IMG/VR virus record: IMGVR_UViG_3300031140_000043 | Coordinates: 1 to 24,149 of that record | From: a virus | Reading direction: 5' to 3' (one strand) | DNA: 24,149 bases | Shown here: in pieces, positions 6,028 to 14,048 of the stretch | How positions within the stretch are numbered: the stretch's first letter is position 1 | How the letters are laid out: each line of letters begins with the position of its first letter | Program-made: the position numbers and the translations under genes | The notes under the pieces: generated by a model | Seen by the model: the letters and a program-made list of their open reading frames with translations, nothing else | Told to the model about the DNA's origin: nothing | Databases searched by the model: none

Positions 6028-7425
6028 ATGATATTAGATATTGAGCAAAGAGACAAGGACGTAATTGTATCGTATTACGATAAAGAAGGAAAAGTTGCAT
6101 ATAAACAATATCCAATAGCACAATATCAGAATTGGTATATTTGTGGTGAAAAAGAAAAAGGAGTAAGTAAGGAATATACAAATTGGGATGGCCGCCCTGT
6201 TAAATTAGGATACGGTCGTCAATTTAATAAGTTTTCTCTTAATTACTTCATTGATGGTTTACCGGAAAAAGATCGTGAAGAGATCTTAGCATATAACTTG
6301 CCAAAGACATATTTCGTAGATATTGAAACAGAAATTGTTGATGGTTTTCCAAAAGCAGAAGAAGCGAAAACAAGAATCTTATCATTCTCAATTATTACAC
6401 CTGATCGTAAGGCAATCGTTTTAGGATTAGAAGATATGGCCCCTGATAAAATTCAAAAGATCGAAGATGATACTAACGAATATTTTAAAGACTTTGATCA
6501 AGATTGGGAATTTAAATACCATAAGTTCAAGAGCGAGTATGATATGGTTTATACTTTCTTAATGAAGTTCTTACCCAAGTTCCCTATGATGACTGGTTGG
6601 AATTTTATAAACTATGACTGGCAATATATCGTAAACAGAAGTAAAATATTACAGATAGATATTACTGAAGTTGGTATGACGGGGAAAGTTGATAGAAACG
6701 ACAGTAGACCTTTGCATATCGGAATCTTAGATTACATGCAACTGTATGACAAATACGATCGTAGTGTTAAAGTGAAAGAATCTAATTCACTCGATTACGT
6801 ATCAGGTCAAGTTTTAAATGTTAAAAAAATAAAGTATACTGGGGGATTACAAGATCTATACAGAGATAACTTTGTTAAATACATTTATTATAATGTAGTC
6901 GATTCAGTATTGGTATATTATATAGACCAGAAACTTAAATCAATGGAAGTTCTTTTAACATTGGCAAATATTACAAAGATGCCTCTTTATAAAGCAGCTT
7001 CGCCAGTGGCAGTTACAGAATCCCTAATGGCTAGGAAATTAGCAGAACAAGGAATGCGAATTGGAACTGAACAAAAGGAAGACTTTGAAAAAAGCACACA
7101 ATACGCAGGAGCTTATGTTAAAGAACCATTAGTTGGATATTATGAAGGAGTAACGGCATTTGATTTTGCTTCCCTATATCCTTCAATAATGAGACAATTT
7201 AATATATCACCAGATGCATATATTGAACAAGTTAAGAAACACGAAATAAAAGAGAGAAGAAAGGATAATGAAGTAATTGTATGTGATAATGGCGTTGTAT
7301 ATTCAAAAGAAGATTCTGTTCTTAAGAAAATACTTTCAGATTTATATAATCAACGTGTGGAATACAAAGATGAGTCATATAAATACTTTACTAAAGCTGA
7401 TAATCTCAAAAAAAGATTAAAATAA
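6028..7425 (+). CDS. 43A: family-B DNA polymerase, N-terminal fragment (gp43-like, exonuclease and palm motif A)
   Basis: These 465 residues match the first half of T4 gp43. The 3'-5' exonuclease is complete: Exo I DIE at 98-100, Exo II NFINYD at 192-197, and Exo III YNVVD at 288-292. The palm begins with QYAGAYV (359-365) and motif A DFASLYPSI (379-387). The frame then enters the fingers (ILSDLYNQRVEYKDE, 435-449) and stops after KKRLK, before motif B. Polymerase motifs B and C are encoded 3.6 kb away at 11048-12250. The two fragments sum to 865 residues, against 898 for T4 gp43, so little or nothing is missing. This fragment alone should have exonuclease but no polymerase activity. It follows the homing endonuclease by 10 nt and precedes nrdB by 9 nt. 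Confidence 0.95.
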   Translation: MILDIEQRDKDVIVSYYDKEGKVAYKQYPIAQYQNWYICGEKEKGVSKEYTNWDGRPVKLGYGRQFNKFSLNYFIDGLPEKDREEILAYNLPKTYFVDIETEIVDGFPKAEEAKTRILSFSIITPDRKAIVLGLEDMAPDKIQKIEDDTNEYFKDFDQDWEFKYHKFKSEYDMVYTFLMKFLPKFPMMTGWNFINYDWQYIVNRSKILQIDITEVGMTGKVDRNDSRPLHIGILDYMQLYDKYDRSVKVKESNSLDYVSGQVLNVKKIKYTGGLQDLYRDNFVKYIYYNVVDSVLVYYIDQKLKSMEVLLTLANITKMPLYKAASPVAVTESLMARKLAEQGMRIGTEQKEDFEKSTQYAGAYVKEPLVGYYEGVTAFDFASLYPSIMRQFNISPDAYIEQVKKHEIKERRKDNEVIVCDNGVVYSKEDSVLKKILSDLYNQRVEYKDESYKYFTKADNLKKRLK

Positions 7426-7434
7426 ATATAACCT

Positions 7435-8415
7435 ATGAAAAACAATATTTTCGAAAAGAGGGTAAATATTCTACCATATGAATACCCATCGCTATTAGCA
7501 TATAAAGACGCTATTAGACACTCATACTGGATTCATACTGAATTTAATTTCACAACCGACATTGATGATTTTAAAACTAAAATAACAGAACCAGAACGTG
7601 AAGTAATTAAAAGATCTATGTTAGCAATTGCACAGATCGAAGTTAGTGTTAAAACATTTTGGGCAGATCTTTATAAAAGAATGCCAATTACAGAAATAGG
7701 AGATGTTGGAATGACATTTGCAGAATCTGAAGTTAGACATAAAGATGCGTATGCACAGTTACTTAGAATTTTAGGACTTGAAGAAGAGTTTGAACATGTT
7801 ATTGAGATTCCTGCAATTAAGGACAGAATAGCATACCTAACAAAATATCTTGATGGAACTAGAAGCAAGGATAACAGAATGTACACCAAATCAGTACTGT
7901 TATTTTCATTGTTTATAGAGCATGTTAGTTTATTTAGTCAGTTTTTAATCATGATGTCTTTCAATAAAGATAGGAACTTATTTAAGGGAATTTCTAATGT
8001 AGTTGAAGCAACTTCAAAAGAGGAAGAAATTCACGGAAATTTCGGAGCAGAACTTATTAACATTATTAAATCAGAAAATCCCGAATGGTTTGATGCAGAG
8101 TTTGAAAAGGTTATTGATTCAGCATGCAAGAAAGCATATTTAGCAGAGGTTAAGATTTTAGATTGGATCTTTGAAAAAGGAGAACTTAGTTTTTTATCTA
8201 AAGACACTATTAAAAACTTCATACAAAACAGATTCAACAACTCGTTACAAAGAATTGGGATGAAGCCAGTATTTGAAGTAGATTTCACAGAAATCGAAAA
8301 AACATTATGGTTTGACGTGGAGATTCTTTCAACTAAAGAAGGGGATTTCTTTTACAAAAAATCAATAGATTATAATAAAAAATCAAAATCAATAACCGAG
8401 GATGATTTATTCTAA
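7435..8415 (+). CDS. nrdB: ribonucleoside-diphosphate reductase small subunit (class I, NrdB)
   Basis: At 326 residues this is the usual length for R2. The di-iron ligands are visible: E36 (TEFNF), E99 and H102 (ESEVRH), E162 (FIEHVSLF), and E197 and H200 (EEEIHG). The tyrosyl-radical residue Y106 sits four after H102, as Y122 does after H118 in E. coli. R2 generates the stable tyrosyl radical used by the large subunit to reduce ribonucleotides. The C-terminal tail (ITEDDLF) is the flexible acidic/hydrophobic peptide expected to dock into NrdA. The order is nrdB then nrdA, opposite to the common bacterial order. Both genes sit between the two halves of DNA polymerase. Confidence 0.93.
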   Translation: MKNNIFEKRVNILPYEYPSLLAYKDAIRHSYWIHTEFNFTTDIDDFKTKITEPEREVIKRSMLAIAQIEVSVKTFWADLYKRMPITEIGDVGMTFAESEVRHKDAYAQLLRILGLEEEFEHVIEIPAIKDRIAYLTKYLDGTRSKDNRMYTKSVLLFSLFIEHVSLFSQFLIMMSFNKDRNLFKGISNVVEATSKEEEIHGNFGAELINIIKSENPEWFDAEFEKVIDSACKKAYLAEVKILDWIFEKGELSFLSKDTIKNFIQNRFNNSLQRIGMKPVFEVDFTEIEKTLWFDVEILSTKEGDFFYKKSIDYNKKSKSITEDDLF

Positions 8416-8465
8416 AGAATAATATTTTTAATTTAAAACCAAACAAAAATAACAGACAAATTTAA

Positions 8466-10091
8466 ATGGATTACGAAAAAAATTATTGGCTAAACGAAGA
8501 CAGTCGAACATTCTTAAATAGAGGTTACATTTCAGAATCTCCAGAGCAACGAATCAAAGACGTTGCAAATACAGCAGAACATTACTTAAAAATTGAAGGA
8601 TTCGCAAAGAAATTTGAAGACTATATGACTAGAGGTTTTTATAGTTTATCAACACCGGTTTGGATTAACTTTGGAAAAGATAAAGGATTACCAGTTAGTT
8701 GTTACGGATCAAACGTTGATGATACGTTAGATAGTATTTTAAACGCAAGTAGAGAAATTGGAATGATGTCCAAATACGGTGGAGGAACTTCTGCATATTT
8801 AGGTAACATTAGAGCAAGAGGAACAGTTATTTCAACAGGAGGAACAGCAGATGGACCTGTTCATTACGCTAGGATGTATGATACTACAGTTGATGTATGT
8901 AAACAATCTGAAGCTAGAAGAGGGGCATGTGCTGCATGGCTACCGGTTGAACATAATGATATTTTAGAATTCTTAGATATCGGAACAGATGGTAACCCTA
9001 TTCAGAATTTACAATACGGAGTAACAGTTACTGATAAGTGGATTCAAGAAATGAAAGATGGCGATGTATCTAAGCGTAAGATATGGGCTAAAGTTATTCA
9101 AAGAAGAAATGAATTTGGATTTCCATATATAATGTTTAAAGATAATTCAAATAACAATTCACCATATAAAGAATTAGGACTTGAAATTACAGCATCTAAT
9201 TTATGTAGTGAAATACAATTACCAACAGATTCTTTTAATTCATTCGTATGTTGTTTAGGTTCTATTAACCTTTTACACTGGGATGAAATTAAAAAGACAG
9301 ATGCAATCGAAACTTACGTATTGTTCTTAAACGCAGTGATGGATGAATTCATTAAAAAATCAGGAGCATTACCTGGAATGCAAAGAGCACATAGATTCGC
9401 AGAACAGCATAGGGCATTAGGATTAGGAGTTCTTGGATATCATTCATTATTTCAATCTAAATTAATAGCATTCGATTCTTTACAATCAAAGGGATTAAAC
9501 CACGATATATTCTCAACACTTCAAGAAAGAAGTGAAAAGGCATCAAGATGGTTACATGATGAAAGAGGTTATAGATCTATTAGAGATGGTTATGCAAATA
9601 CAACTTTAAACGCAATAGCACCAACTAAATCTAGTTCTTTTATATTAGGTCAAGTTTCAATGGGAATCGAACCTATCAAATCTAATTATTTTATTAAGGA
9701 TTTAGCGAAATCTAAAACCATTTATAAGAATCCATTTCTTATAGAGGAATTAAATAAATATGATTTAAATACAACAGATGTTTGGGAAGGAATTCTTAAA
9801 AGAGATGGAAGTGTTCAGCACTTAGATTTCCCAACTAAAGAAGTTTTTAAATCGTTTGTGGAAATTACACCAAAGGAAATAGTTTTACAAGCAGCACAAA
9901 GACAGAAGTTTATAGATCAATCACAATCTTTAAATTTAATGATACACCCTAGCGTTCCAGCAAAAGATATTAATCAATTATATTTATTTGCCCACGAAGA
10001 AGGAGTAAAAACTTTATACTATCAATTTAGTCAAAGTTCAGCTCAATCATTTGCAAGAGATATCCTAGACTGCGCATCCTGTGAAGGATAA
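8466..10091 (+). CDS. nrdA: ribonucleoside-diphosphate reductase large subunit (class I, NrdA), lacking the ATP cone
   Basis: This 541-residue R1 has all catalytic elements: C79 (LPVSCYG) and C262 (VCCLGSINL) as the active-site redox pair, N245/C247/E249 in SNLCSEI with the thiyl-radical cysteine, the radical-transfer tyrosines Y518-Y519 (LYYQFSQ), and the C-terminal CxxC (C536, C539) that passes electrons from thioredoxin or glutaredoxin. It begins directly at the catalytic region and is about 200 residues shorter than E. coli NrdA. The N-terminal ATP cone, the site of dATP feedback inhibition, is absent, so the enzyme should resist shut-off by dATP. The start ATG has an A-rich leader. It is followed by a hairpin-rich spacer and terminator. 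Confidence 0.93.
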   Translation: MDYEKNYWLNEDSRTFLNRGYISESPEQRIKDVANTAEHYLKIEGFAKKFEDYMTRGFYSLSTPVWINFGKDKGLPVSCYGSNVDDTLDSILNASREIGMMSKYGGGTSAYLGNIRARGTVISTGGTADGPVHYARMYDTTVDVCKQSEARRGACAAWLPVEHNDILEFLDIGTDGNPIQNLQYGVTVTDKWIQEMKDGDVSKRKIWAKVIQRRNEFGFPYIMFKDNSNNNSPYKELGLEITASNLCSEIQLPTDSFNSFVCCLGSINLLHWDEIKKTDAIETYVLFLNAVMDEFIKKSGALPGMQRAHRFAEQHRALGLGVLGYHSLFQSKLIAFDSLQSKGLNHDIFSTLQERSEKASRWLHDERGYRSIRDGYANTTLNAIAPTKSSSFILGQVSMGIEPIKSNYFIKDLAKSKTIYKNPFLIEELNKYDLNTTDVWEGILKRDGSVQHLDFPTKEVFKSFVEITPKEIVLQAAQRQKFIDQSQSLNLMIHPSVPAKDINQLYLFAHEEGVKTLYYQFSQSSAQSFARDILDCASCEG

Positions 10092-10095
10092 CAGT

Positions 10096-10145
10096 TAAGA
10101 AACGGTGGTTTGAATACCACTCTTAGGACCGAAACTAGTTTTCGG
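10096..10145 (+). other. two intergenic hairpins after nrdA, possible structured RNA
   Basis: Hairpin 1 has an inner stem GTGGT/ACCAC (10105-10109 with 10116-10120) and an outer stem TAAGA/TCTTA (10096-10100 with 10121-10125), separated by an AACG bulge. Hairpin 2 is CCGAAA/TTTCGG (10129-10134 with 10140-10145). With the terminator that follows they make three consecutive hairpins in about 85 nt. Function is unknown: mRNA 3'-end protection or a small RNA are possibilities. Confidence 0.45.
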
Positions 10146-10149
10146 ATTA

Positions 10150-10186
10150 GATGCCAGGGGTTCGCTACTTCCTGGCATCACTTTTT
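10150..10186 (+). terminator. Rho-independent terminator after nrdA
   Basis: GATGCCAGG/CCTGGCATC (10150-10158 with 10171-10179) is a perfect 9-bp GC-rich stem, extendable by two G-T pairs. It is followed by ACTTTTTA. It separates the nrd genes from the clamp gene, which has its own promoter candidate. Confidence 0.85.
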
Positions 10187-10214
10187 AGTTAGGAATAATA
10201 TCTTTGATTAATTA

Positions 10215-10246
10215 ATGAAACTTTATGTAAATTCTCGTTATAATAC
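10215..10246 (+). promoter_or_regulatory. promoter candidate, ATGAAAC...TATAATAC class
   Basis: ATGAAA (10215-10220) and TATAAT (10239-10244) are separated by 18 bp, with TATAATAC and TGAAACT shared with the candidate at 14619. It lies 38 nt before the probable clamp start at 10285 and after a terminator, where a promoter is needed. Confidence 0.5.
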
Positions 10247-10284
10247 CTACAAATAAAATATTGTATTATAAATCCAAAAGAAAC

Positions 10285-11040
10285 ATGAAAATCACAATTA
10301 AAAAAGTAGATCAAACGAATTTCATCAACTTCATCAATAGATTGAAGGTAATTGATTCATTCGTTTATTTTAAGATTAAAGATGGTATCGTTCAAGCATC
10401 AGCTTACTTACCACAAAGAGATGCTGTAAAGCACCACAGACTTCCGGTTAGTCAATTATTTCAAATTGAAGAAGGAACAATCACAACAACCAAAGAACTT
10501 AAAGTTGCTTTCTTTGATGCACAGAAATTAACAGATGCATTCAAGCAATTCGAGTATGATTCTATTCAAGGTGAAATTGAATTCATTGAGAATGACGAAG
10601 ATTTCGTAGCATCTAGCTTCCGTATCTTTAATGACGAATTAGAAATTAAATTAGCTTGTTCTGAACCATCATTAGGATATAAAGATCTTACGGATTCTCA
10701 AATCGCAACTATTTTCAATGTAGAAGATGCAAGTTTTAAATTTGACATGGATTACACTACATTAAACAAAGTTAAATCACTTTTTGGATTAGATAAAGAA
10801 GAAACATTCTCTATCGAAGCAAATGGAAAAGGAGTTAAATTAACAGGTAACACTTACAATATGTTAGTTACACCGGATTATGAAGGTACTGCAGGTAAAA
10901 AAGTTACATTATTCAAAAAATATTTAAATCTATTAGACAAAGAAGACTATACAGCGAATGTATTAGATAATCGTGTTGTATTGAGATCAAATGACTCAGA
11001 GACATTATTAACTATTGCAACTTGCCAAACCGCTGAATAA
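10285..11040 (+). CDS. 45: probable DNA polymerase sliding clamp (gp45-like)
   Basis: The protein is 251 residues from the ATG at 10285. A TTG at 10261 would add eight residues, but the ATG has the better A-rich context (caaaagaaacATG). Composition and length fit a clamp monomer (T4 gp45 is 228 aa): two halves of alternating short strands and helices, with FFDAQKLTDAFKQF near residue 80 and a C-terminal RVVLRSNDSETLLTIA strand pair. Context is the strongest support: it directly precedes the C-terminal polymerase fragment and belongs to the replisome cluster. Sequence identity to T4 gp45 is not obvious by eye, so the call rests on architecture and position. A clamp would tether the polymerase and, as in T4, activate late transcription with gp55. 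Confidence 0.6.
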   Translation: MKITIKKVDQTNFINFINRLKVIDSFVYFKIKDGIVQASAYLPQRDAVKHHRLPVSQLFQIEEGTITTTKELKVAFFDAQKLTDAFKQFEYDSIQGEIEFIENDEDFVASSFRIFNDELEIKLACSEPSLGYKDLTDSQIATIFNVEDASFKFDMDYTTLNKVKSLFGLDKEETFSIEANGKGVKLTGNTYNMLVTPDYEGTAGKKVTLFKKYLNLLDKEDYTANVLDNRVVLRSNDSETLLTIATCQTAE

Positions 11041-11047
11041 ATAAAAC

Positions 11048-12250
11048 ATGACTGATATAGAACAATTAATAGAGAAACCAGAAAACGAACTTAGCGTTGA
11101 AGAAACGACAGTATTGATAGCACATTACGAACAGATGTCTGCTAAATATACTGCATATGAGCAAGCTGTCAAAGTAACGTTAAACTCGATTTATGGTGCA
11201 TTTGGAAATAAATGGTTTCATTTCTTTGATATAGAAATTGCAGAGTCAATTACCTTACAAGGTCAATCTGCTATTTTATATTCTGAAAAGATACTTAATA
11301 AGTATTTTCAAGAATTCTGGCCAAAGGATACTGCAGCTCACGAGCATTTTAATATTAAAGTAAAAGGAAGGTTAGTTAGACCATCAGTTGTTTATATTGA
11401 CACAGATTCATGTTATGTTCAGTTTGAAGAAATGTATGAATCTATTGAATGGTTAGGGCCAGACGAGCTTTCAATAGATAAATTCATTATGGAGTTGTAT
11501 AATTTTAGAATTAAAGATTATATATCAAAATGTATGCAGAAATATGCAGAAGTAACTAATACAGAAAACTTCTTATATTTTGATATGGAAACAATAGCAT
11601 ACTCTGGAATATGGTTAGCTAAGAAAAAATACTTGCAGAATATCGCGTGGGAAGATAAACTTGATATTGATGATAGATACCCTTCTCTTAAGAAGATTAA
11701 AACTATCGGATTCGATACGATACAGAGTTCTACACCGGCGCTTGCACGTAAGCATTTAACAGAGGCACTTCAATTAGTACTTTCTGAGAAACCAACAGCA
11801 GATCTTTTAAAGAAGCTTGTTGAATATCTTAAGAAATGTAAGAAGGAATTCAGACTTGCAGATATAGACCAAATTGCGTTTAACAAAAGAACGAACAACA
11901 TCGAGAAATATATTGTAGATGATACCATCGAATTCCAGATTGGACTTAAATGTCCTCCTAATGTAAGAGCTGCTGGATTCTACAATTTCTTAATGAATAC
12001 CAATCCTAAGTACAAGAACAAGTATAAGATGATAGGTAACGGAGAAAAGTTAAAACTATATAATTGTAAACATCATGTATCAGACATGTTCGCATATATG
12101 CCAGGTGATCACCCTTATGAGATTGCGCCTGAGGTTGATTATGAAATTCAATTTGAAAAAAGTGTAATCGATCCTTTGAATAGGGTATTAAAAGCTGTAG
12201 GTTTACAACTACTAAATAGAAACTTAATTTACTCAACATCATTATTTTAA
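11048..12250 (+). CDS. 43B: family-B DNA polymerase, C-terminal fragment (gp43-like, motifs B and C)
   Basis: These 400 residues supply what the fragment at 6028-7425 lacks: fingers motif B KVTLNSIYGAFGN (42-54), palm motif C VYIDTDS (115-121) with the catalytic aspartates, the downstream KKKY primer-binding motif (WLAKKKYLQ), and the thumb. The first 40 residues (MTDIEQLIEKPENELSVEET...) look like a helical continuation of the fingers rather than a foreign domain. The ATG has the A-rich context of a normal start (aataaataaaacATG), so this is a real separate gene. The C-terminus ends YSTSLF, in the position of the clamp-binding peptide of T4 gp43. It must assemble with the N-terminal fragment to form a polymerase. 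The clamp gene lies 7 nt upstream. Confidence 0.95.
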   Translation: MTDIEQLIEKPENELSVEETTVLIAHYEQMSAKYTAYEQAVKVTLNSIYGAFGNKWFHFFDIEIAESITLQGQSAILYSEKILNKYFQEFWPKDTAAHEHFNIKVKGRLVRPSVVYIDTDSCYVQFEEMYESIEWLGPDELSIDKFIMELYNFRIKDYISKCMQKYAEVTNTENFLYFDMETIAYSGIWLAKKKYLQNIAWEDKLDIDDRYPSLKKIKTIGFDTIQSSTPALARKHLTEALQLVLSEKPTADLLKKLVEYLKKCKKEFRLADIDQIAFNKRTNNIEKYIVDDTIEFQIGLKCPPNVRAAGFYNFLMNTNPKYKNKYKMIGNGEKLKLYNCKHHVSDMFAYMPGDHPYEIAPEVDYEIQFEKSVIDPLNRVLKAVGLQLLNRNLIYSTSLF

Positions 12251-12253
12251 ATT

Positions 12254-12445
12254 ATGAAAGCATCATTTTTCGACACAGTATTATCGATAGTTAAAAGCGA
12301 ACCAAACAATATGAAGTTAGGAGCTATCATCAGAGAGTTTATAGATAAAAAGGTATTAGCAGACAACGAAGCAAAGACACAACAAATAATTAAAAGTCAA
12401 ATAACAATATTTGACGACTTAAACAATTATGAAAATAGATCCTAA
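12254..12445 (+). CDS. hypothetical protein, 63 aa
   Basis: A small protein (MKASFFDTVLSIVKSEPNN...) predicted to be mainly helical. It starts 3 nt after the polymerase C-terminal gene and overlaps the next gene by 17 nt, which fits a tightly packed replication operon. No recognisable motif. Small proteins in this position of T4-like genomes are often accessory replication factors, but nothing in the sequence shows it here. Confidence 0.6.
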   Translation: MKASFFDTVLSIVKSEPNNMKLGAIIREFIDKKVLADNEAKTQQIIKSQITIFDDLNNYENRS

Positions 12446-12629
12446 AAAACTAATGGAAGATTTAACAGCTGAACAAAAAGAACAGTTGATTGAATATCAA
12501 AAAGTGTTTATGAGATTAAAAACTCTAAAAACACAGATGACAGATATACAAGAAGAAACAACAGATCTTCTTGCAATGCTCGGTAAAATGAGAGTAAAGG
12601 ATAAAAATAAAAAAGAAAACAATGGCTAA
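12429..12629 (+). CDS. small coiled-coil protein, 66 aa, upstream of uvsX
   Basis: The sequence is rich in Lys, Glu, Gln and regularly spaced Leu/Met (LIEYQKVFMRLKTLKTQMTD), which predicts one long helix or coiled coil, followed by a very basic tail (RVKDKNKKENNG). It overlaps uvsX by 8 nt and the preceding gene by 17 nt, so it is translationally coupled to both. A DNA- or recombinase-associated accessory role is conceivable from context only. Confidence 0.6.
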   Translation: MKIDPKKLMEDLTAEQKEQLIEYQKVFMRLKTLKTQMTDIQEETTDLLAMLGKMRVKDKNKKENNG

Positions 12630-13737
12630 AAAAGATTTTACATTTGGCGATTTAAATAAGCAACTAGCAGATTTAAATCCACTAGGATCCGTTATGGATA
12701 AATCTAGTTTCAGTGAAGTTACTGAATGGATTCATACAGGGAACTATCATTTAAATGCGTGTGTATCAGGTTCATTATTCGGCGGATGGCCTAATAATAG
12801 ATCTTGTTCAGTTGCAGGTCCTTCAGGTACTGGGAAAACATTCCTTACATTGAATTCAGTTAGAGAGGCAATCAACATGGGTTATCATATAATCTATTAT
12901 GATTCAGAAGCTGCTGTTGACAAAGAACAGATGATTAAGTTTGGTATTGATATTACTAAAGTAAATTATCAACCAATGAATACAGTTCAAGATTTCAGAA
13001 CATCTATTACTACAATTACTCAAAAGATGCAAGAGATCAAGCATAATGGCGGGAAGATTCCTAAAATCATGATTATCTTAGATTCTGCAGGTAACTTAGC
13101 AACTAGAAAAGAAATTGATGATGCTGCATCTGGTTCTGAAAAATCAGATATGACTCGTTCTAAAATTCTTAAATCAATCTTTAGAATTATAATGACACCT
13201 TTAGCGGATCTTAAGATTCCATTCATTTTTACAAATCACACGTACCAGTCACAGTCTTTTATTCCAATGCAAATTGCAGGTGGAGGAACAGGTCCTGAAT
13301 ATGCTGCATCGATTGTATTAATGTTAAACAAAGCACAGTTAAAAGACGGTGCAGATAAAGTAGGTATTATTGTTACGGCAAAACCAACCAAAAATAGATT
13401 TGCAAAACCAACCCCTATTAAATTCCACCTAAACTTTAGTGAAGGTATGAATCCTTATGTTGGATTAGAACAATATGCAACATGGGATATTTGTGGAATT
13501 ACTAAAGGAACTATTGAAAAAGGAGTTAAAACTCCTAAAGCAACAGCAAGAGGATGGATTTGCGATCACTTAGATGCAACCGTTCCTAATAAGGAATTCT
13601 TTACTGAGAAAGTATTTACAAGAGAGGTTTTAGAGAAAATTGAAAAACACATCAAACCAATATTTAATTACAATTCTGATTCATCAACCATGGATATAGA
13701 GGGAATGTTAGATGATATTGAAGATACTGACGAATAA
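12622..13737 (+). CDS. uvsX: UvsX recombinase (RecA/RadA family)
   Basis: The protein is 371 residues; T4 UvsX is 391. Walker A is GPSGTGKT (66-73). The DSEAAVD segment (94-100) carries the catalytic glutamate region of RecA-like ATPases. Walker B is IMIILDS (149-155). The FTNHTYQSQSF stretch and GGGTGPEYAASIV correspond to the L1/L2 DNA-binding loops and the core that follows. It forms filaments on single-stranded DNA and drives strand exchange for recombination-dependent replication and repair. The C-terminal tail is acidic (EGMLDDIEDTDE), as in RecA proteins. The stop overlaps the next ATG (TAATG). Confidence 0.92.
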   Translation: MAKKDFTFGDLNKQLADLNPLGSVMDKSSFSEVTEWIHTGNYHLNACVSGSLFGGWPNNRSCSVAGPSGTGKTFLTLNSVREAINMGYHIIYYDSEAAVDKEQMIKFGIDITKVNYQPMNTVQDFRTSITTITQKMQEIKHNGGKIPKIMIILDSAGNLATRKEIDDAASGSEKSDMTRSKILKSIFRIIMTPLADLKIPFIFTNHTYQSQSFIPMQIAGGGTGPEYAASIVLMLNKAQLKDGADKVGIIVTAKPTKNRFAKPTPIKFHLNFSEGMNPYVGLEQYATWDICGITKGTIEKGVKTPKATARGWICDHLDATVPNKEFFTEKVFTREVLEKIEKHIKPIFNYNSDSSTMDIEGMLDDIEDTDE

Positions 13738-14048
13738 TGAAAGTGGACGTTCATTCAATAGTTGATGACAAACTACCAATAAAATATATACTAGGCATTC
13801 AGGATCAGTTAGAAGCTTTTCCTGATGCTTATGATATTTTATACATATTCATCAACGAAGCTGTAAGAAGGCCAGACAGACAAAAGGAAACATTTACTAA
13901 GCATGCTTTAATGAGATACCATTCAAAGGGTAACCATAAAAATGCAGAAGAAGGTTTAAAAAGAGCAATGCAATTAGGTTTAATTGAACAAGTTAAATTT
14001 GATGAAGGCAAGGAAACATACGAAATAAAAATAAACCCATACACATGA
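13737..14048 (+). CDS. hypothetical protein, 103 aa, winged-helix-like
   Basis: The C-terminal half has the look of a winged helix: a helix (NAEEGLKRAMQLGLIEQV) followed by a beta hairpin (KFDEGKETYEIKINP), a pattern of small DNA-binding proteins where a final 'GLI' is followed by the wing. The N-terminal half (DKLPIKYILGIQDQL) is helical and may be a dimerisation region. It overlaps uvsX by 1 nt and the oxygenase gene by 4 nt (ATGA), so it is co-translated with them. The call is structural impression only; a role in replication or recombination is inferred from position. Confidence 0.6.
   Translation: MKVDVHSIVDDKLPIKYILGIQDQLEAFPDAYDILYIFINEAVRRPDRQKETFTKHALMRYHSKGNHKNAEEGLKRAMQLGLIEQVKFDEGKETYEIKINPYT

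Noticed and set aside
10096-10183. A tRNA gene after nrdA
   Set aside because: The hairpins and a GGTTCG stretch recall a tRNA, but there is no acceptor stem pairing the ends, the loop of hairpin 2 lacks the U33 position, and the last hairpin is a terminator.
10261-10284. Upstream TTG start for the clamp-like gene
   Set aside because: The ATG at 10285 has the A-rich leader typical of the window; the TTG would add only eight residues without similarity to a clamp N-terminus.
7425-11048. Group I or II intron, or intein, as the explanation of the split polymerase
   Set aside because: The interval is filled with three intact genes, a terminator and a promoter candidate, and the C-terminal fragment has its own start. 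No intron core or intein splice motifs were seen at the fragment ends.
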